Notes: generated by a model from the letters alone, not told the origin. Numbered from the stretch's first letter, positions 8,238-16,736 are shown. The stretch: 64,000 nucleotides of DNA from Microbacterium sp. AK009 (GCF_013410955.1 NZ_JACCCG010000002.1:310001-374000); one strand, 5' to 3'. Program-made: numbers and translations.

Positions 8238-8243
8238 TACGGT
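8238..8243 (+). promoter_or_regulatory. Candidate -10 element, leaderless type, before the lipoprotein gene
   Basis: The hexamer TACGGT ends 7 bases before the GTG at 8251, which supports that codon as the start. A good -35 hexamer is not evident at 16-18 bases. Confidence 0.35.
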
Positions 8244-8250
8244 GGTGTCC

Positions 8251-8808
8251 GTGAAAAGCCGGGTCGGATCAGGGACGCGCGGCGCGCTGTCGGGTGTCGC
8301 GGCTATGGCGCTCAGCCTGGTGCTCGTCACCGGGTGCACGCCGCAGCCCGAGCCGGTGGAGTCGCAGGCGCCCTTCGCCACGGAGGAGGAGGCCTTCGCC
8401 GCCGCCGAGGAGACCTATCGCAACTACGTCGACGCCCTGAATGCCGTCGACCTGAGCGATCCCGAGACCTTCGAGCCTGTCTACGAATGGACGACCGGCG
8501 ACCTCAACGCAAGCGATCGCGAAGGCCTTAGCCAGTACCATGCGGCCGGAGCGGAGGTCGGCGGTACCTCCACGCCGGTGATGATCGAACCAGTCACGGT
8601 GGACCCGGAAGCAGGTCACGTCGACCTAGCGGTCTGTTTGGACGTGTCGACGGTCACCGTTCAGGACGCCGATGGATCGTCCCTCGTCGACCCGAATCGA
8701 GTACCGATTCAAAGCCTCACGGTGGAGCTTGTTGAGGACAACGAATCGGGAACCGGACTGAAGCTCTCCGCCATCTCCGGGCGGCAAGGTGAACCGACAT
8801 GCGGTTGA
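8251..8808 (+). CDS. Lipoprotein of unknown function
   Basis: A 185-residue protein with a positively charged N-terminus, a hydrophobic stretch and a lipobox ending VTGC, so it should be exported, lipidated on the Cys and anchored to the outer face of the membrane. The mature part begins with a short acidic linker. EEAFAAAEETYRNYVDALNAVDL then gives a helix like those opening NTF2/SnoaL-like lipoprotein domains. The rest is predicted beta-rich. I use the GTG at 8251, spaced for a leaderless transcript; a GTG at 8242 with GAGG upstream is the alternative. Its last 10 bases overlap the start of the next secreted protein. The function is unknown. Confidence 0.7.
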   Translation: MKSRVGSGTRGALSGVAAMALSLVLVTGCTPQPEPVESQAPFATEEEAFAAAEETYRNYVDALNAVDLSDPETFEPVYEWTTGDLNASDREGLSQYHAAGAEVGGTSTPVMIEPVTVDPEAGHVDLAVCLDVSTVTVQDADGSSLVDPNRVPIQSLTVELVEDNESGTGLKLSAISGRQGEPTCG

Positions 8809-9566
8809 CGCTCTCTGCTGTACTCGTCGCTTCCACGCTGCTGGCAGCAGTGCCGTCCTCCACCCAGTGCAACGACGTTGGGACCTGGACGTCGACTTGC
8901 GTTGAGAACACCGGCACCGAGGTCAACGTCGGCGCCAGCACGGGCTCGGGCGGAGGCGGTTCGCAGAACGGTGATGCTCCTCGCGGGAGCGGATCCGAGA
9001 GCGTCGGAGACGCCGAGCCGGCGGAACCCGACTGCGTCGTCGAGCTTCGGCGGTGCGACATCAACTACCAGGTCGAGGCTCCGCCCGAGGTGACGATCGA
9101 GGACCTCGCATCGTTCCGCCCTGCGGTGCCGCAGCTCGGCGGCGACCCCGCGGGGTTCGGTGTGGTCGGAATGCCGACGAATGTCTACGCATCCGCGACC
9201 GCGCAGGAGATCCCCGGTGAGATCCTCGGCTGGGACGTCGTGGTCCGGTTCGAGCCGGCGGCGTACGTCTTCTCCTACGGGGACGGCACGACCGCACGAT
9301 CCTCTTCGGGCGGGTCGTCATGGTCGGCGCTCGGTCAGCCACAGTTCACTCCGACCGCTACCAGTCACGTGTACGCCGAGCGGGGGGTGTACCCGGTGTC
9401 GGTGACAGTGGAGTACACCGCTGCCGTGACCTTCGGATCGACGTGGCGCCCTGTTCCGGGCGTCGTCACCTCTTCGGCCGGCGGCTACGCCGTAGACGTC
9501 CGCGCGGTGCGCACGGCACTGGTCGATCGGACGTGCCAGGAAGACCCAGGCGGTCCGGGCTGTTGA
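8799..9566 (+). CDS. Secreted protein with a PKD-like C-terminal domain, function unknown
   Basis: A 255-residue protein beginning with a short signal peptide (MRLTLSAVLVASTLLAAVPS). A low-complexity Gly/Ser/Asn linker follows, then a C-terminal part with FSYGDGTTA and SHVYAERGVYPVSVTVEYTA. The pattern of a GDG turn followed later by HxY...GxYxVxVTV is that of PKD-type immunoglobulin-like domains, often found in extracellular actinobacterial proteins. Five or six cysteines suggest disulphides. Its ATG overlaps the end of the lipoprotein gene by 10 bases, so the two are co-translated and probably work together outside the cell. No catalytic domain is visible. Confidence 0.7.
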   Translation: MRLTLSAVLVASTLLAAVPSSTQCNDVGTWTSTCVENTGTEVNVGASTGSGGGGSQNGDAPRGSGSESVGDAEPAEPDCVVELRRCDINYQVEAPPEVTIEDLASFRPAVPQLGGDPAGFGVVGMPTNVYASATAQEIPGEILGWDVVVRFEPAAYVFSYGDGTTARSSSGGSSWSALGQPQFTPTATSHVYAERGVYPVSVTVEYTAAVTFGSTWRPVPGVVTSSAGGYAVDVRAVRTALVDRTCQEDPGGPGC

Positions 9567-9608
9567 CCTCGCGCGAGCGAGCGCCGGTCGACGTGACAGG
9601 ATGTGCGC

Positions 9609-10538
9609 ATGCCGGATCGCCTGATGCTGCTCGACTCCGCGTCCCTGTACTTCCGCGCGTTCTACGGCGTGCCCGACACGGTGAAGGCGCCCGATGGCAC
9701 GCCCGTGAACGCGGTGCGCGGATTCCTCGACATCATCGCCAAGCTGGTGACGACCTACGAACCGACGCGACTGGTGGCCTGCTGGGACGACGATTGGCGG
9801 CCCCAGTGGCGTGTCGATCTCATTCCCTCCTACAAGGCGCATCGCGTCGCTGAGATCGTCGCGGGCGGGCACGACGTCGAGGTAGTGCCCGATCCGTTGG
9901 AGGTGCAGGTACCCATGATCCGCGAGACGCTCGACGCGCTGCGCATCCCGATCGCCGGCGCGACCGACTACGAAGCGGACGACGTCATCGGCACGCTGGC
10001 GACGACAGCGACGATCCCGGTCGACATCGTCACGGGTGATCGGGACCTCTTCCAGCTCGTGGATGATGGCCGCGACGTCCGGGTCATCTACACGGCCCGC
10101 GGCATGAGCAATCTCGACGTGATCACCGGTGACGTGGTGACCAAGAAGTGCGGGGTGCGACCCGACCAGTATGCGGATTTCGCCACTCTCCGCGGAGACA
10201 CGTCCGACGGTCTTCCCGGTGTCAGTGGCGTCGGCGAGAAGACAGCAGCAAGTCTGCTGTCGCAGCATGACGATCTCGCCGGGATCATCGCAGCGGCCGA
10301 GGCCGGCGAGGGCATGTCTGCGGGCCTCAGATCCAAGATCCTGGCCGCACTCCCCTACCTCGAGGTGGCTCCGCGGGTCGTCGCCGTGGCCCGTGACCTC
10401 GACATCACCGTCACCGGTGACGACCTGACGCCCCTCGATCCGCCGGCGACGGAGACCGCGCGCGAGCTCGCCGAGCGCTGGGCGCTGGGTGGTTCGATGG
10501 ATCGGGTCCTGGCGGCGATCGGCGTCGAGGACGCGTAG
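9609..10538 (+). CDS. 5'-3' exonuclease (PolA N-terminal-like / flap endonuclease family)
   Basis: A 309-residue stand-alone version of the 5' nuclease domain of DNA polymerase I. Visible features are LMLLDSASLYFRAFYG at the N-terminus, PSYKAHR (substrate-gripping helix), DYEADDVIGTLA and DIVTGDRDLFQLV (metal-binding acidic residues). The helix-hairpin-helix region GLPGVSGVGEKTAASLL follows. It probably removes RNA primers or flaps, or repairs DNA. The ATG at 9609 has AGGA 7 bases upstream; CAGGAT ends 6 bases before it and could also be a leaderless-type -10. A GTG at 9603 is a less likely start. It lies beyond the secreted gene pair after a 42-base gap. Confidence 0.9.
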   Translation: MPDRLMLLDSASLYFRAFYGVPDTVKAPDGTPVNAVRGFLDIIAKLVTTYEPTRLVACWDDDWRPQWRVDLIPSYKAHRVAEIVAGGHDVEVVPDPLEVQVPMIRETLDALRIPIAGATDYEADDVIGTLATTATIPVDIVTGDRDLFQLVDDGRDVRVIYTARGMSNLDVITGDVVTKKCGVRPDQYADFATLRGDTSDGLPGVSGVGEKTAASLLSQHDDLAGIIAAAEAGEGMSAGLRSKILAALPYLEVAPRVVAVARDLDITVTGDDLTPLDPPATETARELAERWALGGSMDRVLAAIGVEDA

Positions 10539-10548
10539 CTTCCCCTCC

Positions 10549-10565
10549 CCCACCGTCGAGGTGGG
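10549..10565 (+). terminator. Weak hairpin after the exonuclease gene
   Basis: CCCACC (10549-10554) pairs with GGTGGG (10560-10565) around a five-base loop, 10 bases after the stop codon. There is no T-run, so it is at best a weak or factor-assisted terminator. Confidence 0.3.
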
Positions 10566-10666
10566 AAACCAGGCAGACTATGGTCCGGAGGTATTCCGAA
10601 GGGTGTCCGGGGCCGTCTGAGCGTCTTCCCGCGACATGCCCTGCCCTCGGGATACCGCGAATGATC

Positions 10667-10695
10667 GGCCGTCCGGTCCACGGTCTCGGACGGCC
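10667..10695 (-). terminator. Nine-base-pair hairpin between convergent genes
   Basis: GGCCGTCCG (10667-10675) is perfectly complementary to CGGACGGCC (10687-10695), with an 11-base loop. It lies 22 bases beyond the stop of the minus-strand GIY-YIG-like gene and may end its transcript. An outer pair, GGGATACC (10649-10656) with GGTATCCC (10725-10732), could enclose it. No T-tract follows on either strand. Confidence 0.4.
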
Positions 10696-10717
10696 AGCAG
10701 CGACAGAGGCGCGCTCG

Positions 10718-11152
10718 TCACCTGGGTATCCCGTCCTCCGGCCCGGCCGCACCAAGGACCGACCTCTTTATCCCGCGATCATCGAGATGGCTGAGGACGC
10801 GTGCAACGAACTCCGCGACGTGCGGCGACCCAGACGCCGTCAGGCCCTCGCCGCTCACCAGCGCCGAGATGAGCGCGTTCTTCACCTCGGTCCGGCCGAT
10901 TCTCCAAGGCACCGCGAACGCGAGAACATCGAAGTCCTTCTTGTCATAATCCGGGATGCTTGCGCGGATACGGCCGGTATCGGGCTCCTCACTGGTGACG
11001 TGCAGGTACGCTCGCAGCTCGGGATCGAATCCCGTGCCACCGACGTATGCCACTGCTTCCGCCACGACATCGATCCAGACATAGATCCAAGAGCCGGACG
11101 GTTGCGCGCGCCCCGCGCGGACCCGGATCTCGCGTGGGCCGTCGATGCTCAT
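10718..11152 (-). CDS. Small GIY-YIG-like protein, function unknown
   Basis: A 144-residue protein. Its N-terminal half has WIYVWID followed by VAYVGGTGFDPELRAYLH, the strand-turn-strand plus YVGxTG pattern seen in GIY-YIG nuclease-like folds, although the first motif is degenerate. The C-terminal half contains AFAVPWRIGRTEVKNALISALV and a helical tail. I do not recognise a named family with confidence. The ATG at 11152 is preceded by TAGCGT (11159-11164) at a 6-base spacing, so it has its own leaderless-type promoter just inside the 28-base gap after the HNH gene. It converges on the exonuclease gene. Confidence 0.55.
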   Translation of the reverse strand: MSIDGPREIRVRAGRAQPSGSWIYVWIDVVAEAVAYVGGTGFDPELRAYLHVTSEEPDTGRIRASIPDYDKKDFDVLAFAVPWRIGRTEVKNALISALVSGEGLTASGSPHVAEFVARVLSHLDDRGIKRSVLGAAGPEDGIPR

Positions 11153-11180
11153 CGGCTCACGCTACCGAACGCGTCGGTTC

Positions 11181-12584
11181 TCAGAAGGGCGCAGGGGTGT
11201 CGTCGGATGGTCGAAACGAGACCATGACGGTGGGTGGCGGCGGCATATCGGTGTAGACGCGTCCGAGGGGAGAGGTCCACTCGAGGACTCCGCCGGGGAG
11301 TTGGCGGACTTGCCATCTCGTATGGTGTTTCAGGCTGTGGTGGCGTCTGCAGAGGTGCGCCTGGTTGCAGGTGCTGGTCTCGCCGCCGTGATGGTGGTCG
11401 TCGGTGTGATCGCAGTCGCAGCTGATGGCGGGCATGATGCATCCCGGGAAGCGGCAGGTGCGGTCTCTGGCCTTGAGGAGCCGGTCCATCGGCTTGGGCC
11501 GCCGGTAGGTGTCCACGGCCACCACGGCCCCCGTGACGGGGTCGGTGAGGACCCGCTCCCACTCGTTCGCCGGCGACCCCGCCATCTCGCGCGCAGTGTC
11601 GGGGTCGACGGGGCTCTTTCCGACCAGATCGGCGGCGTCGTCATCGACCCCGAGCAGCGTCGTGGCCGCGACGACGACCTGTACCCGCCCGCGGATGCCG
11701 CCGAGGACTCCCGGGCCGTCACCTGCCGCGGTCGGGTCGCCGTCGGGGACCCCCGATACGAGAAGCTGCCCCAAGATATCGGCGCGGATCTGATCGAGGG
11801 TACGCGTATCGGACGCGATCAGCTCCAGCTCCTCCCGGCGTTCCCGCACCTCGTCGGGCATGCCGGGAATTTCCTGGCCGAGCCCGTCGACCCATTCCTT
11901 CCGCAGCGCCTGCAGTTCCCGTTTCGACGCCTGACGGTGGTCGATGATGGTCCGCGCCATCTCGGTGAGCCGGTCGAAGCTCCCCGCGGCGACCACGGTG
12001 GGAAGGATCGTGATCATCTCGCTCATCGCGTCCGGCAGCGGCACCACGCGTACCGACCGGGTCTCGCGCGCGCGTCGGTGACGGGTTTCCATCGACTCCG
12101 GCATCGCCTTCTCGGCCAGCAGCTGGAGCGCCTGCCGGGCACGTCCGGGTGTGGTCGCCTCGCACTCGACCAGCGCGGCTTCCTCGAATCGTTCCCGTGC
12201 CTCCGGCGGCAGCCCGGCCCCGAGATCCGTGATCACCGTGACGTGCCCAGGGCCGATCCGGCCCGTCTCCCATGCCTCCAACGTCGCGGGATAGTCCTCC
12301 GCCACCATCCTCGCCCGGCCGATCCGGGCCTGCACGGTCCGGTCTGAGACCCGCAGCACCCCGCCGATCTCGGCCGCATACGAACGGATCAGCATGTCGT
12401 GGTCGCGCACGTTCTGCGGCGACGACGCCGTCAGTCGCTGCGCCAGCTGTCCCACCTCGGCGAGATAGCGCGACTGTTCCGCCTGCGCCGCAGCGATCAG
12501 CTTCGTCGTGCGCTCGATACCGGCAACGAGGGCGACCAGTTCGTCATCACCTTCGAATGCTCCCGGTGTCACTGTCGAAGACAT
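11181..12584 (-). CDS. DUF222 and HNH endonuclease-motif protein
   Basis: A 467-residue protein. The first 300 or so residues are the helical DUF222 region common in Actinobacteria (called the 13E12 family in mycobacteria). Near the C-terminus is an HNH motif: DRTCRFPGC, then CDCDHTDDHHHGG, then CRRHHSLKH, with Cys and His residues placed for zinc and metal binding. These proteins occur in many near-identical copies per genome and are suspected homing or mobile-element nucleases; the biological role is unproven. The start is the ATG at 12584, with CATCAT 6 bases upstream. Flanks show no obvious inverted repeats or target duplication that would mark insertion. Confidence 0.85.
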   Translation of the reverse strand: MSSTVTPGAFEGDDELVALVAGIERTTKLIAAAQAEQSRYLAEVGQLAQRLTASSPQNVRDHDMLIRSYAAEIGGVLRVSDRTVQARIGRARMVAEDYPATLEAWETGRIGPGHVTVITDLGAGLPPEARERFEEAALVECEATTPGRARQALQLLAEKAMPESMETRHRRARETRSVRVVPLPDAMSEMITILPTVVAAGSFDRLTEMARTIIDHRQASKRELQALRKEWVDGLGQEIPGMPDEVRERREELELIASDTRTLDQIRADILGQLLVSGVPDGDPTAAGDGPGVLGGIRGRVQVVVAATTLLGVDDDAADLVGKSPVDPDTAREMAGSPANEWERVLTDPVTGAVVAVDTYRRPKPMDRLLKARDRTCRFPGCIMPAISCDCDHTDDHHHGGETSTCNQAHLCRRHHSLKHHTRWQVRQLPGGVLEWTSPLGRVYTDMPPPPTVMVSFRPSDDTPAPF

Positions 12585-12708
12585 GTTCCCATGATGGCAG
12601 AGGCCTCCGACATCGATCCCCCGTATTCACGTGCCACCGCAGACCGGTGGACACGTCGCTTCGACCCCCATGTGTGCAGGAGACGACATGCGCTGGAGAC
12701 GCCGGCCC

Positions 12709-13233
12709 TTACTTGGCCGGCAGACAGCCCCCGTCGAGAAGGAGCCCGCCGACCTCGATCTGCACCGCCTGCGCGGAGATCTCCCCGTAGAAGCACCCAC
12801 CGGCCGCGCCCATCGCACCGAAGAGGAAACCGTCTGATTCGCCCCGCGTCTGCACGTCCGTCAACCCCGCATCGTGCAGCGTCGCGACGACCGACTCCGG
12901 CGTGACCGCGCCATCGCTGCGCAGCGAGTCCAACGCCACGACCACCTCGGGAAGGACCTCGCGGTTCGCCGCGACAGCGTCATCCGAGAGCGGCATCCGC
13001 TCGCGGTAGCCGTCGTTGGCGGCCATGGCGGCGTCGGGGTCGTACGGAGCGCACTCCGGCGGCAGCTCGACGCCCGGCACAGCAGGACACGCCGCCGTCG
13101 GCGACACACTCCCCGCCCCGGTCTCGCCCGAGACCCCCGCTCCCCCGCCGGCGCACCCGGTGACGGCGGTCGCCACGCACCCCAGGACGACACCGAGGCC
13201 GGCCGCATCCGCGAGACGCCGATGCCGCGTCAT
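12709..13233 (-). CDS. Lipoprotein of unknown function (DUF6993-like)
   Basis: A 174-residue protein with a signal peptide and lipobox ending AVTGC at about residue 27, followed by a Gly/Ser-rich linker and a compact domain. That domain carries LPEVVVALDSLRSDGAVTPESVVATLHDAGL, FLFGAMGAAGGCFYGEI and a C-terminal GGCLPAK. Two late cysteines probably form a disulphide. It resembles small actinobacterial lipoproteins with no assigned role. Its ATG at 13233 overlaps the TGA of the MFS gene (ATGA), making it the last gene of the trpD-PHP-MFS operon. Localisation outside the membrane is inferred from the lipobox. Confidence 0.7.
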   Translation of the reverse strand: MTRHRRLADAAGLGVVLGCVATAVTGCAGGGAGVSGETGAGSVSPTAACPAVPGVELPPECAPYDPDAAMAANDGYRERMPLSDDAVAANREVLPEVVVALDSLRSDGAVTPESVVATLHDAGLTDVQTRGESDGFLFGAMGAAGGCFYGEISAQAVQIEVGGLLLDGGCLPAK

Positions 13234-14528
13234 CCTCGTCTGCCCCTCTTCCCGCCGCGCGGTCCACTCCGCATGGCCGCGACACTAGCCCCGATGAGCA
13301 CCGCGGAATAGACCCCGACGAGCGCGAGGACGAGAACGAGCGCGGGGGTCCAGCTTCCGCTGAGATCGTGCAGGAGGCCGAACAGCGGCCCTCCCGCTGC
13401 GGCCACGACGTACCCGCCGCCCTGCACGAACGCCGACAGGCCTGCCGCCTCGCTGTCGCTGCGCGCCACGGCCACGAGCGCCGAGAAGATCACGACGAAC
13501 CCGCCCGCGTGGCCGATCGCGCCGATCGCGAGCCACAGCGCGAGCAGCTCGGGCGCCGCGAGCAGTCCGACACCCAGCACCACCCACGAGATGCAGACCA
13601 CGGTCGGCGGCACCAACCGCGGTGTCCAACGTGCGAGGAACGGCACCACGAACGCTCCGGCGATGCCGGCGCCCTGGTAGATGGAGGCGAGCGCCCCGGC
13701 GGCGTCCGGCCCGACGCCGAGTTCGTCCGACGCGATGGCGGGCATCCACGTCGAGAGGCCGTAGTAGAGGAAGCTCTGCAGCCCGAAGGATGCCACGAGC
13801 AGCCAGGTGACCGGCCGACGCATCATCGACCGCTCCGCCCGACGCGAGGCCACCACCGGCAAGGGGCCGGTGATCGTGGCGGGATTGATGTCGAGAGCGG
13901 ATGCCGCGCCCGCATCGTCGCGCGACGGTGCCAGGTCGCCGGAGTACCGCTCCGCGTCCTCGCCCTGACGCCGCGACCGCGCGAGATGCATCCCCCAGAG
14001 GACGATGCCGGCGATGGTGATCGACGACCATGCCAGCAGCGCCCATGACCACCCGATGAGGGATGCCAGGGGCGCGGTCAGCGAGGAGGTGAGGAGGGAC
14101 CCGACGTTCATCGTCGCCGTGTACGCCGCCGTGACGACCGCGACCCGCTCGGGCGGTACGTCGCGGCGGATGATCACGGGGATCACGACGTTCCCGATGG
14201 TGATGGATGCTCCGATCACCACCATTCCGGCGAGCATGAATCCGAAGTCGGGAACCGAGCGGATCACGGTGCCCAGGAGCACGCCGGACAGCGAGACGAG
14301 GAGAGCGGTCTCGGCGCCCGTCCGACGGACGAAGATCGCCGCAAGCGGGGTGAGCAGTGCGAACATCAGCACGGGCGCGGTAGTGAGAAGACCGGCGGTC
14401 GCACCGGTGATGCCCAGGTCCGCCTCGATGTCGCGCAGCACCGGCGTCGGCGAGACGATGGGGCCGCGCAGGCTCAGTGAGGCGGTGAGGACGCCGGCGA
14501 TGACGAACCAGGGGAACGCACGTCTCAC
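13230..14528 (-). CDS. MFS transporter, CynX/NimT-like
   Basis: A 432-residue protein with twelve predicted membrane helices. The first periplasmic region reads LRGPIVSPTPVLRDIEADLG, which is characteristic of the CynX/NimT (cyanate / 2-nitroimidazole) group of the major facilitator superfamily. A basic cytoplasmic loop of about 60 residues separates the two six-helix halves. Substrates in this group are poorly known anions and small drugs; the direction is probably export. I place the start at the GTG at 14528 because it overlaps the TGA of the PHP gene (GTGA). An upstream ATG at 14564 would extend it by 12 residues into that gene. Second position in the operon trpD-PHP-MFS-lipoprotein is occupied by the PHP gene, third by this one. 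Confidence 0.8.
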   Translation of the reverse strand: MRRAFPWFVIAGVLTASLSLRGPIVSPTPVLRDIEADLGITGATAGLLTTAPVLMFALLTPLAAIFVRRTGAETALLVSLSGVLLGTVIRSVPDFGFMLAGMVVIGASITIGNVVIPVIIRRDVPPERVAVVTAAYTATMNVGSLLTSSLTAPLASLIGWSWALLAWSSITIAGIVLWGMHLARSRRQGEDAERYSGDLAPSRDDAGAASALDINPATITGPLPVVASRRAERSMMRRPVTWLLVASFGLQSFLYYGLSTWMPAIASDELGVGPDAAGALASIYQGAGIAGAFVVPFLARWTPRLVPPTVVCISWVVLGVGLLAAPELLALWLAIGAIGHAGGFVVIFSALVAVARSDSEAAGLSAFVQGGGYVVAAAGGPLFGLLHDLSGSWTPALVLVLALVGVYSAVLIGASVAAMRSGPRGGKRGRRG

Positions 14529-15520
14529 CGCCGCGCGCCCGTCCACTCCCGGAGCTTCTCCCACGGCCAGGTCGTCACGATCCGCTCCGCGGGCACGCCG
14601 GCCTTCTCGGCGCGTTCGGCGCCGTAGTCCAGCAGCGACAGCTGTCCCGGTGCGTGGGCATCGGAGTCGATGGAGAACAGGCAGCCGGCGTCGAGGGCGA
14701 CGGCGATGAGCTCGTCGGGCGGATCCTGGCGTTCCGGGCGGGAGTTGATCTCCACCGCGACCCGGTGCTCCGCGCAGGCGTCGAACACCGCGCGCGCGTC
14801 GAACTCCGACGGCGGACGCGTCCCGCGCGATCCCTCCACAAGCCGCCCCGTCACATGGCCGAGCACGTCCACGCGGCCGCTCGAGACGGCCGCGACCATC
14901 CGCCGCGTCATCGGACCGCGCTCCATGCGCAGATGGGAGTGCACGGAGGCGACGACCACGTCCAGCTCGCGCAGAAGGTCGGTCTCCTGATCCAGACCGC
15001 CGTCGTCCAGGATGTCGACCTCGACTCCGGTGAGGACCGTGACACCGCCGGAGGGAAGCGAACGAATGACCCCCAGTTGTTCGCGCAGCCGCTCAGCCGA
15101 CAGTCCGTTCGCCACGCGCAGACGCGGAGAATGGTCGGTCAGCGCGAAGTACTCGTGTCCGAGGTCGTTCGCGGCGGCGACCATCAGGTCGATCGAGGTG
15201 AGACCGTCCGACCACTCGCTGTGCGCGTGGAGGTCTCCTCTGAGGAGGGGCCGCAGCGTCGACATCCGCTCTTCGCCGGCTTTTGCCCGGAGATCCGTCA
15301 GGTACTGCGGAACCCGGCCGGAAAGGGCCTCCTGGATGACGGCGAACGTCGAGTCTCCGATGCCCCTCCGCCGCTTCAGCGAAACCGTGTCGCGCAGCTG
15401 CGCGTCGTCGAGGCCGGCGATGGCGTCGGCGGCGGTGCGGAAAGCCTTGGACTTGTACCGCGACGACCGCTCGCGCTCGAGGAGTCGCGCGATCTCGGTC
15501 AGCGCATCGTGTGGGTTCAT
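14525..15520 (-). CDS. PHP-domain phosphoesterase with an N-terminal PolX-like HhH region
   Basis: A 331-residue protein. Residues 1-80 form a helix-hairpin-helix region like that of DNA polymerase X (SRYKSKAFRTAADAI, then RRRGIGDSTFAVIQEAL). A PHP metallo-phosphoesterase domain follows, with GDLHAHSEWSDG, ALTDHSPRL, GVEVDIL, VVASVHSHLRM, HVTGR, VEINSRP and IDSDAHAPG, so the metal-binding His and Asp residues are all present. This looks like the nuclease half of a PolX enzyme without the polymerase. It may act as a phosphoesterase or 3'-end-processing enzyme. Its ATG at 15520 overlaps the trpD stop (ATGA). A longer reading from 15553 would overlap trpD further. Confidence 0.75.
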   Translation of the reverse strand: MNPHDALTEIARLLERERSSRYKSKAFRTAADAIAGLDDAQLRDTVSLKRRRGIGDSTFAVIQEALSGRVPQYLTDLRAKAGEERMSTLRPLLRGDLHAHSEWSDGLTSIDLMVAAANDLGHEYFALTDHSPRLRVANGLSAERLREQLGVIRSLPSGGVTVLTGVEVDILDDGGLDQETDLLRELDVVVASVHSHLRMERGPMTRRMVAAVSSGRVDVLGHVTGRLVEGSRGTRPPSEFDARAVFDACAEHRVAVEINSRPERQDPPDELIAVALDAGCLFSIDSDAHAPGQLSLLDYGAERAEKAGVPAERIVTTWPWEKLREWTGARR

Positions 15521-16581
15521 GCCCCCGCGAGCGCCTGTGAGGTGGTGACCCATTCATCGAGCTTGCGGGCGGCTTCGCCGTCGTCGATGGCGGCTGCCGC
15601 CGCATCCCGTGCCTCGGCGAGCCGCTCCAGGATCGGGCGGCCCGCCTGGCCGGGATCGCGGAAGAGCCGATACGCGACGATGCCGGCAGCGGCGTTGAGC
15701 AGCACGATGTCGCGGACCGGACCGCTCTCGCCGTCGAACACGCGGCGTACGACCGCGGCGTTGTCCTCGGGCTGTCCACCCAGCAGATCGTCGATGTCTG
15801 CCAGCGGGATACCGAGGTCTCGCGGGTCGAGGTCGTGCTCGTGCACGTCGCCGAGGCTGATCTCCCACAGGCGGCTGTGCCCGGTGGTGGTGAGCTCATC
15901 CAGTCCGTCGTCGCCGCGGAAGACCAGTGCGGTCGCCCCTCTCGTGCGGAAGACGCCGGTGATGAGGGGGACGCGGTCGAGGTTCGCCACCCCCACGGCG
16001 TTCGCCTCGGCGCGGGCGGGGTTGCAGAGCGGCCCGAGGAAGTTGAACACCGTGGGGACGCCGAGCTCACGCCTCACGGGGCCGGCGTGGCGGAATCCGG
16101 GGTGGAAGGCCGTCGCGAAGGCGAAGGTGATGCCCGCGCGCGAAAGACTCTCGGCCACGGCCGCAGGGTCGAGGGTGAGATCGATGCCGAGGGCCGAGAG
16201 CACGTCGGACGATCCCGACGACGAGCTGGCCGCCTTGTTGCCGTGCTTGACGACGGGGATTCCGGATGCCGCGGCGACGATGGCGGCCATGGTCGAGACG
16301 TTCACCGTGCCGAACCTGTCGCCGCCCGTGCCGACGATGTCGAGCACGTCAGCGGGAACGTCGAGGGGCACCGCCGCCTCGAGGATCGCGTCGCGGAAAC
16401 CCACGATCTCGTCGACGGTCTCGCCTTTCGCGCGCAGTGCGAGGAGGAAGCCGCCGATCTGCGCGGGCGTCGCGTCGCCCGACATGATCCGACGCATCGC
16501 CCAGGTGGATTCGGACACGCTGAGGTCGCGTCGATCCAACAGGCTCGTCAGCACACCCGGCCACGAAAAGAGCTCCGCCAT
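15517..16581 (-). CDS. trpD: Anthranilate phosphoribosyltransferase
   Basis: A 354-residue enzyme of tryptophan synthesis that transfers the phosphoribosyl group of PRPP to anthranilate. The family motifs are complete: GTGGD for the PRPP pyrophosphate, NVST, KHGNKAASSSSGSSDVLSALG, and a C-terminal NAAAGI. The ATG at 16581 is preceded by TAGGCT (16589-16594) at a 7-base spacing, suggesting a leaderless transcript; an ATG at 16587 is in frame two codons upstream. The gene is divergent from ctaE, the same arrangement as in mycobacteria. The other trp genes are not in the window. Confidence 0.95.
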   Translation of the reverse strand: MAELFSWPGVLTSLLDRRDLSVSESTWAMRRIMSGDATPAQIGGFLLALRAKGETVDEIVGFRDAILEAAVPLDVPADVLDIVGTGGDRFGTVNVSTMAAIVAAASGIPVVKHGNKAASSSSGSSDVLSALGIDLTLDPAAVAESLSRAGITFAFATAFHPGFRHAGPVRRELGVPTVFNFLGPLCNPARAEANAVGVANLDRVPLITGVFRTRGATALVFRGDDGLDELTTTGHSRLWEISLGDVHEHDLDPRDLGIPLADIDDLLGGQPEDNAAVVRRVFDGESGPVRDIVLLNAAAGIVAYRLFRDPGQAGRPILERLAEARDAAAAAIDDGEAARKLDEWVTTSQALAGA

Positions 16582-16588
16582 GGCCATC

Positions 16589-16594
16589 AGCCTA
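16589..16594 (-). promoter_or_regulatory. Candidate -10 of trpD, leaderless type
   Basis: TAGGCT on the minus strand ends 7 bases before the ATG at 16581. A convincing -35 is not seen. Confidence 0.4.
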
Positions 16595-16723
16595 CTGTCG
16601 AGCCTCGTCCGGGCATTTCGAAGGCTTTTGTGAGGCGAACCTCAGCGATCGTGCAGTCCGTGGATTGGTTCGACGGTGAGAGATCGACCTGATCCGTTGG
16701 GCGATCGACGGCCCGATCTCAGA

Positions 16724-16729
16724 CATAAT
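16724..16729 (+). promoter_or_regulatory. Candidate -10 of the ctaE-qcrCAB operon
   Basis: CATAAT (five of six bases of TATAAT) ends 7 bases before the GTG at 16737, so transcription would begin at the start codon. TTGGGC at 16697-16702 is -35-like, but the 21-base spacer is too long to be convincing. Confidence 0.45.
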
Positions 16730-16736
16730 GGGGAGC

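Noticed and set aside
9601-9611. ATG at 9601 as start of the exonuclease
   Set aside because: It is in a different frame, which closes after a few codons. The ATG at 9609 is in the correct frame with a spaced AGGA.
11181-12584. DUF222/HNH gene as part of an insertion sequence or intein
   Set aside because: No terminal inverted repeats, target duplication, transposase or splicing motifs are visible at its edges.
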